This document shows, in pieces, positions 62,377-64,000 of a stretch of DNA of 64,000 bases. The DNA is from Halisarca cf. caerulea (lineage: Eukaryota; Porifera; Demospongiae; Chondrillida; Halisarcidae): positions 3,451,801-3,515,800 of the forward strand of contig CAUJGJ010000258.1 in the NCBI GenBank assembly GCA_963170055.1, in the 5' to 3' direction. The notes under the pieces are model-generated. The model had not been told where the DNA came from, ran no database searches, and worked only from the letters and a program-made list of their open reading frames with translations. Position numbers and translations under genes: made by a program. How positions within the stretch are numbered: position 1 is the stretch's first letter; every line of letters begins with the position of its first letter.

Positions 62377-63605
62377 CACACACACACATATATATATACA
62401 TATATACAAGAACCACATAAAAGCCATTTAAAAATGGAAAAAAGATGTAGGGATAAAAAAATTGTCAATTGTCAAAAACCATTGGAACAAGGTAGGGTTG
62501 TTTGCTACACAGGGATGCATGGGCATAGGGATAGACATACATGGGGCTAGACGGGCATAGAGCTGGACAGAGGTGGGTGGGACTGGGTACAGTGTGCATA
62601 TTCCTAAATCCCGCAGCTAAAGTATTAACGCAGGATGTAGGAATTTTTGCACACTGTACCCAGTCCAACCCACCTCAATCTAACTCTATGCCCGTCTAGC
62701 CCCATGTATCATCTATGCCTGTTTAGTTGCTAGTTTTGTTCACGGGTGGGCCATCCCTTCACCATGGTAACCACCCACAGTATTATTGAATGTCTTGAAA
62801 GTGTTTGTGCTTTTGAAATGTTTGACAGGCTTTAAGGAGGTCACCCGAGGAGCTCAATGAACTGTTTATGGAAGACTTTGGAATGCTTCCTGAGGAGGTG
62901 TTTGCAGAGTTTGATCGCAGTCCTATTGCTGCAGCTAGTTTGGCCCAGGTCTTTGCTGCCACAACATGCGAAGGGGAGAAAGTGGCTGTGAAGGTTTGGT
63001 ATTGTGCAATGTGTGGCTGAGTGGATACTTACTCTTTTACTCTGTGTGTGTGTTTAGGTTCAGTACATTGACTTGAGAGATCGATTCAATGGAGATGTTC
63101 TTACTATTCGAATGTTATTAAAAATTGTTCAGAAAATGCACCCAAAGTTCTCCTTTGCCTGGGTGTTTGAAGTGAGATGTTCTTCAAAGATATAATGTGT
63201 ACATCCGTTGAAAGATTTATCCTTTGCCACAGGAGATCAAGGACAGTTTAGCCTCTGAACTTGACTTTATCAATGAAGGTAGAAATGGCGAGAGGTCCTA
63301 CCAAGAACTGAAACATCTTCCATACATTCATGTTCCTTGTGTTCACTGGGACAAGACAACTAAAGTTGGTCTGTTTTGTGCAGTTGTCTGTCAAGGATAT
63401 AGTGGTATGTTGCCTCTGTGTTATCAGCGTGTACTTACCACTGAATGGATCGATGGCTGTAAGATAACAGACCTTAAAGGAATCCACTCACTTGGTCTTA
63501 ACAGTGCTGATGTGAGTAGTGACCCTCACCTTTGTTCTCTCCCTTTTCTCTTTCTCTCTCTCTCTCTCTCCCTCCCTCTCTCTCTCCCTCCCTCCCTCCC
63601 TCCCT

Positions 63606-63696
<91 letters not shown>

Positions 63697-63797
63697 CCTC
63701 CCTCCCTCCCTCCCTCCCTCCCTCCCTCCCTCCCTCCCTCCCTCCCTCCCTCCCTCCCTCCCTCCCTCCCTCCCTCCCTCCCTCCCTCCCTCCCTCC

Positions 63798-63869
<72 letters not shown>

Positions 63870-64000
63870 GTGTGTGTGTGTGTGCATACTAACTGTATAC
63901 ACATACTGTCACAAAGGTGTGTCGCAAGCTGGTGGAAGCATTTAGTCATCAGATATTTCATACGGGGTTCATCCATGGCGATCCACATCCTGGAAACAGT
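57839..64000 (+). CDS. ADCK5: ADCK5-like UbiB/ABC1 atypical kinase (partial)
   Basis: A mitochondrial UbiB-family protein-kinase-like protein; the coding sequence runs past the window end. Exons: 57839-58062, 59849-59912, 59999-60175, 62829-62993, 63058-63171, 63233-63364, 63428-63511 and 63917-64000 onward, 348 residues so far. A basic N-terminus with a hydrophobic segment ([20 protein letters not shown]) suits a mitochondrial membrane protein. Family landmarks: [16 protein letters not shown]; the KxGQ motif in [16 protein letters not shown]; the Ala-rich loop [42 protein letters not shown]; and the catalytic loop HGDPHPGN at the very end. RFNGD and the DYWW block favour ADCK5 over ADCK1. 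Intron 60176-62828 is packed with transposons. Confidence 0.9.
58128..58187. repeat. GT microsatellite
   Basis: About 29 GT dinucleotides in ADCK5 intron 1 (58063-59848). The rest of that intron up to 59500 shows AT-rich unique sequence with no recognised feature. Confidence 0.95.
59510..59840. repeat. Pyrimidine-rich degenerate repeat
   Basis: CCTCACTCACACCCT-type units, degenerate, ending at the acceptor CATTCCAG of ADCK5 exon 59849-59912. Confidence 0.8.
60186..60270. repeat. GT microsatellite
   Basis: About 40 GT dinucleotides starting 10 bp after the donor of ADCK5 exon 59999-60175. Confidence 0.95.
60638..60807 (+). mobile_element. Pogo/Tc1-like MITE, copy 2
   Basis: TA-flanked; starts CAGTGGAACCTCTCTATAAC and ends with the complement of CAGCGGAACCTCTTATAA. 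It matches the nested element at 28511-28685 in reverse orientation along its whole length. Confidence 0.8.
60830..61275. mobile_element. Degenerate element remnants
   Basis: Inverted strings TTTGTGGGGCAAAACTTTC (60830) and GAAAGTTTTGCCCCACCAAA (61077 and 61118, a tandem pair) mark one palindromic element. At 61183-61262 a fragment with CCTCTATTAAAGGACACC and TCCTTATTATAGAGGTTTCA belongs to the 'rapid-outgrown' GGAACCTC-type family. Confidence 0.45.
61500..61684. mobile_element. GGACA-type MITE
   Basis: The right end is the complement of CAGTGGAATCTCCGAATAAA; the left end is a degenerate match (GTTAATCTCCGATAGTGGAC). TA lies on the right flank. It belongs to the same broad CAGTGGAA family. 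Confidence 0.55.
61706..62296. mobile_element. 590-bp pogo-like element
   Basis: TA-flanked, with inverted ends CAGTGGAACCCACTTAACAC (61706) and GTATTAAGTGGGTTCCACTG (ending 62296). It is non-coding internally. Its TA neighbours merge into TA microsatellites on both sides. Confidence 0.75.
62299..62372. repeat. TA microsatellite
   Basis: About 35 TA dinucleotides directly right of the pogo-like element, consistent with TA-targeted insertion. Confidence 0.95.
62405..62720. mobile_element. Hairpin transposon (MITE-like), copy 2
   Basis: Inner arms GGTACAGTGTGCATATTCCT (62585-62604) and AGGAATTTTTGCACACTGTA (62638-62657) form a hairpin. The flanking text (GGCATAGAGCT, GCCCGTCTAGCC, CATGTAT) and the left end with CATTTAAAAATGG match the element at 10447-10846, with more divergence. 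Confidence 0.6.
63548..63866. repeat. CT and CCCT microsatellite, 320 bp
   Basis: Blocks of (CT)n and (CCCT)n alternate symmetrically in the ADCK5 intron 63512-63916. It is a long homopyrimidine tract and a possible H-DNA former. Confidence 0.97.

Overview
The window is a gene-dense piece of an early-branching animal genome. It holds animal-type genes (DOK adaptor, DENND11, ANKS6, RPGRIP1L, WDR24, ADCK5) split by many short GT-AG introns, some only about 60 bp, with 30-500 bp between most genes. Gene content, compactness and the abundance of intronic tandem repeats would fit a sponge or a similar non-bilaterian, but the species cannot be proven from this sequence alone. Gene identities rest on recognising protein families by eye. 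Exon edges were chosen by splice consensus and reading-phase continuity, and nearly all join without a break.

Layout, left to right: LARS2 3' end (+, 1-1275); RPL13 (-, 1334-2149) head-to-head with IDI1 (+, 2504-3324); NDC1 nucleoporin (+, 3645-11310); a DOK-like PH-PTB adaptor (+, 11375-14098); DENND11 (-, 14192-16902) head-to-head with MCM4 (+, 17005-21134); NOP10 (-, 21198-21541) head-to-head with EMC4 (+, 21648-22999); WDR24 (+, 23088-30767); a 975-residue type II membrane protein with a propeller-like ectodomain that I cannot name (+, 31521-40859); ANKS6 (-, 41352-46800) whose start codon is 33 bp from that of PDCD6 (+, 46834-47622); NGDN (-, 47827-49401) head-to-head with RPGRIP1L (+, 49492-56964); NEDD8 (+, 57109-57597); ADCK5 5' part (+, 57839 to window end). 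Most are unrelated housekeeping genes (translation, replication, ribosome and snoRNP biogenesis, ER insertion, nutrient sensing). There is no operon-like theme, apart from two cilium genes (ANKS6, RPGRIP1L) lying within 3 kb of each other.

Most of the non-coding length is intronic. It consists of minisatellites (17-40 bp units), GT/CA microsatellites up to about 800 bp, and small non-autonomous DNA transposons with terminal inverted repeats. The most striking pattern is that many minisatellite units contain a splice-site sequence, and several arrays start or stop exactly at a real exon boundary whose donor or acceptor is part of the unit (NDC1 6776-8650; DENND11 15403-15625; WDR24 28006-28195; ANKS6 44843-44998 and 45360-45769; the membrane-protein gene 39838-40382). 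This suggests that tandem repeats here are often seeded by duplications across splice junctions, leaving arrays of decoy splice sites. Some genes (MCM4, NOP10, EMC4, NGDN, NEDD8, PDCD6) carry almost none.
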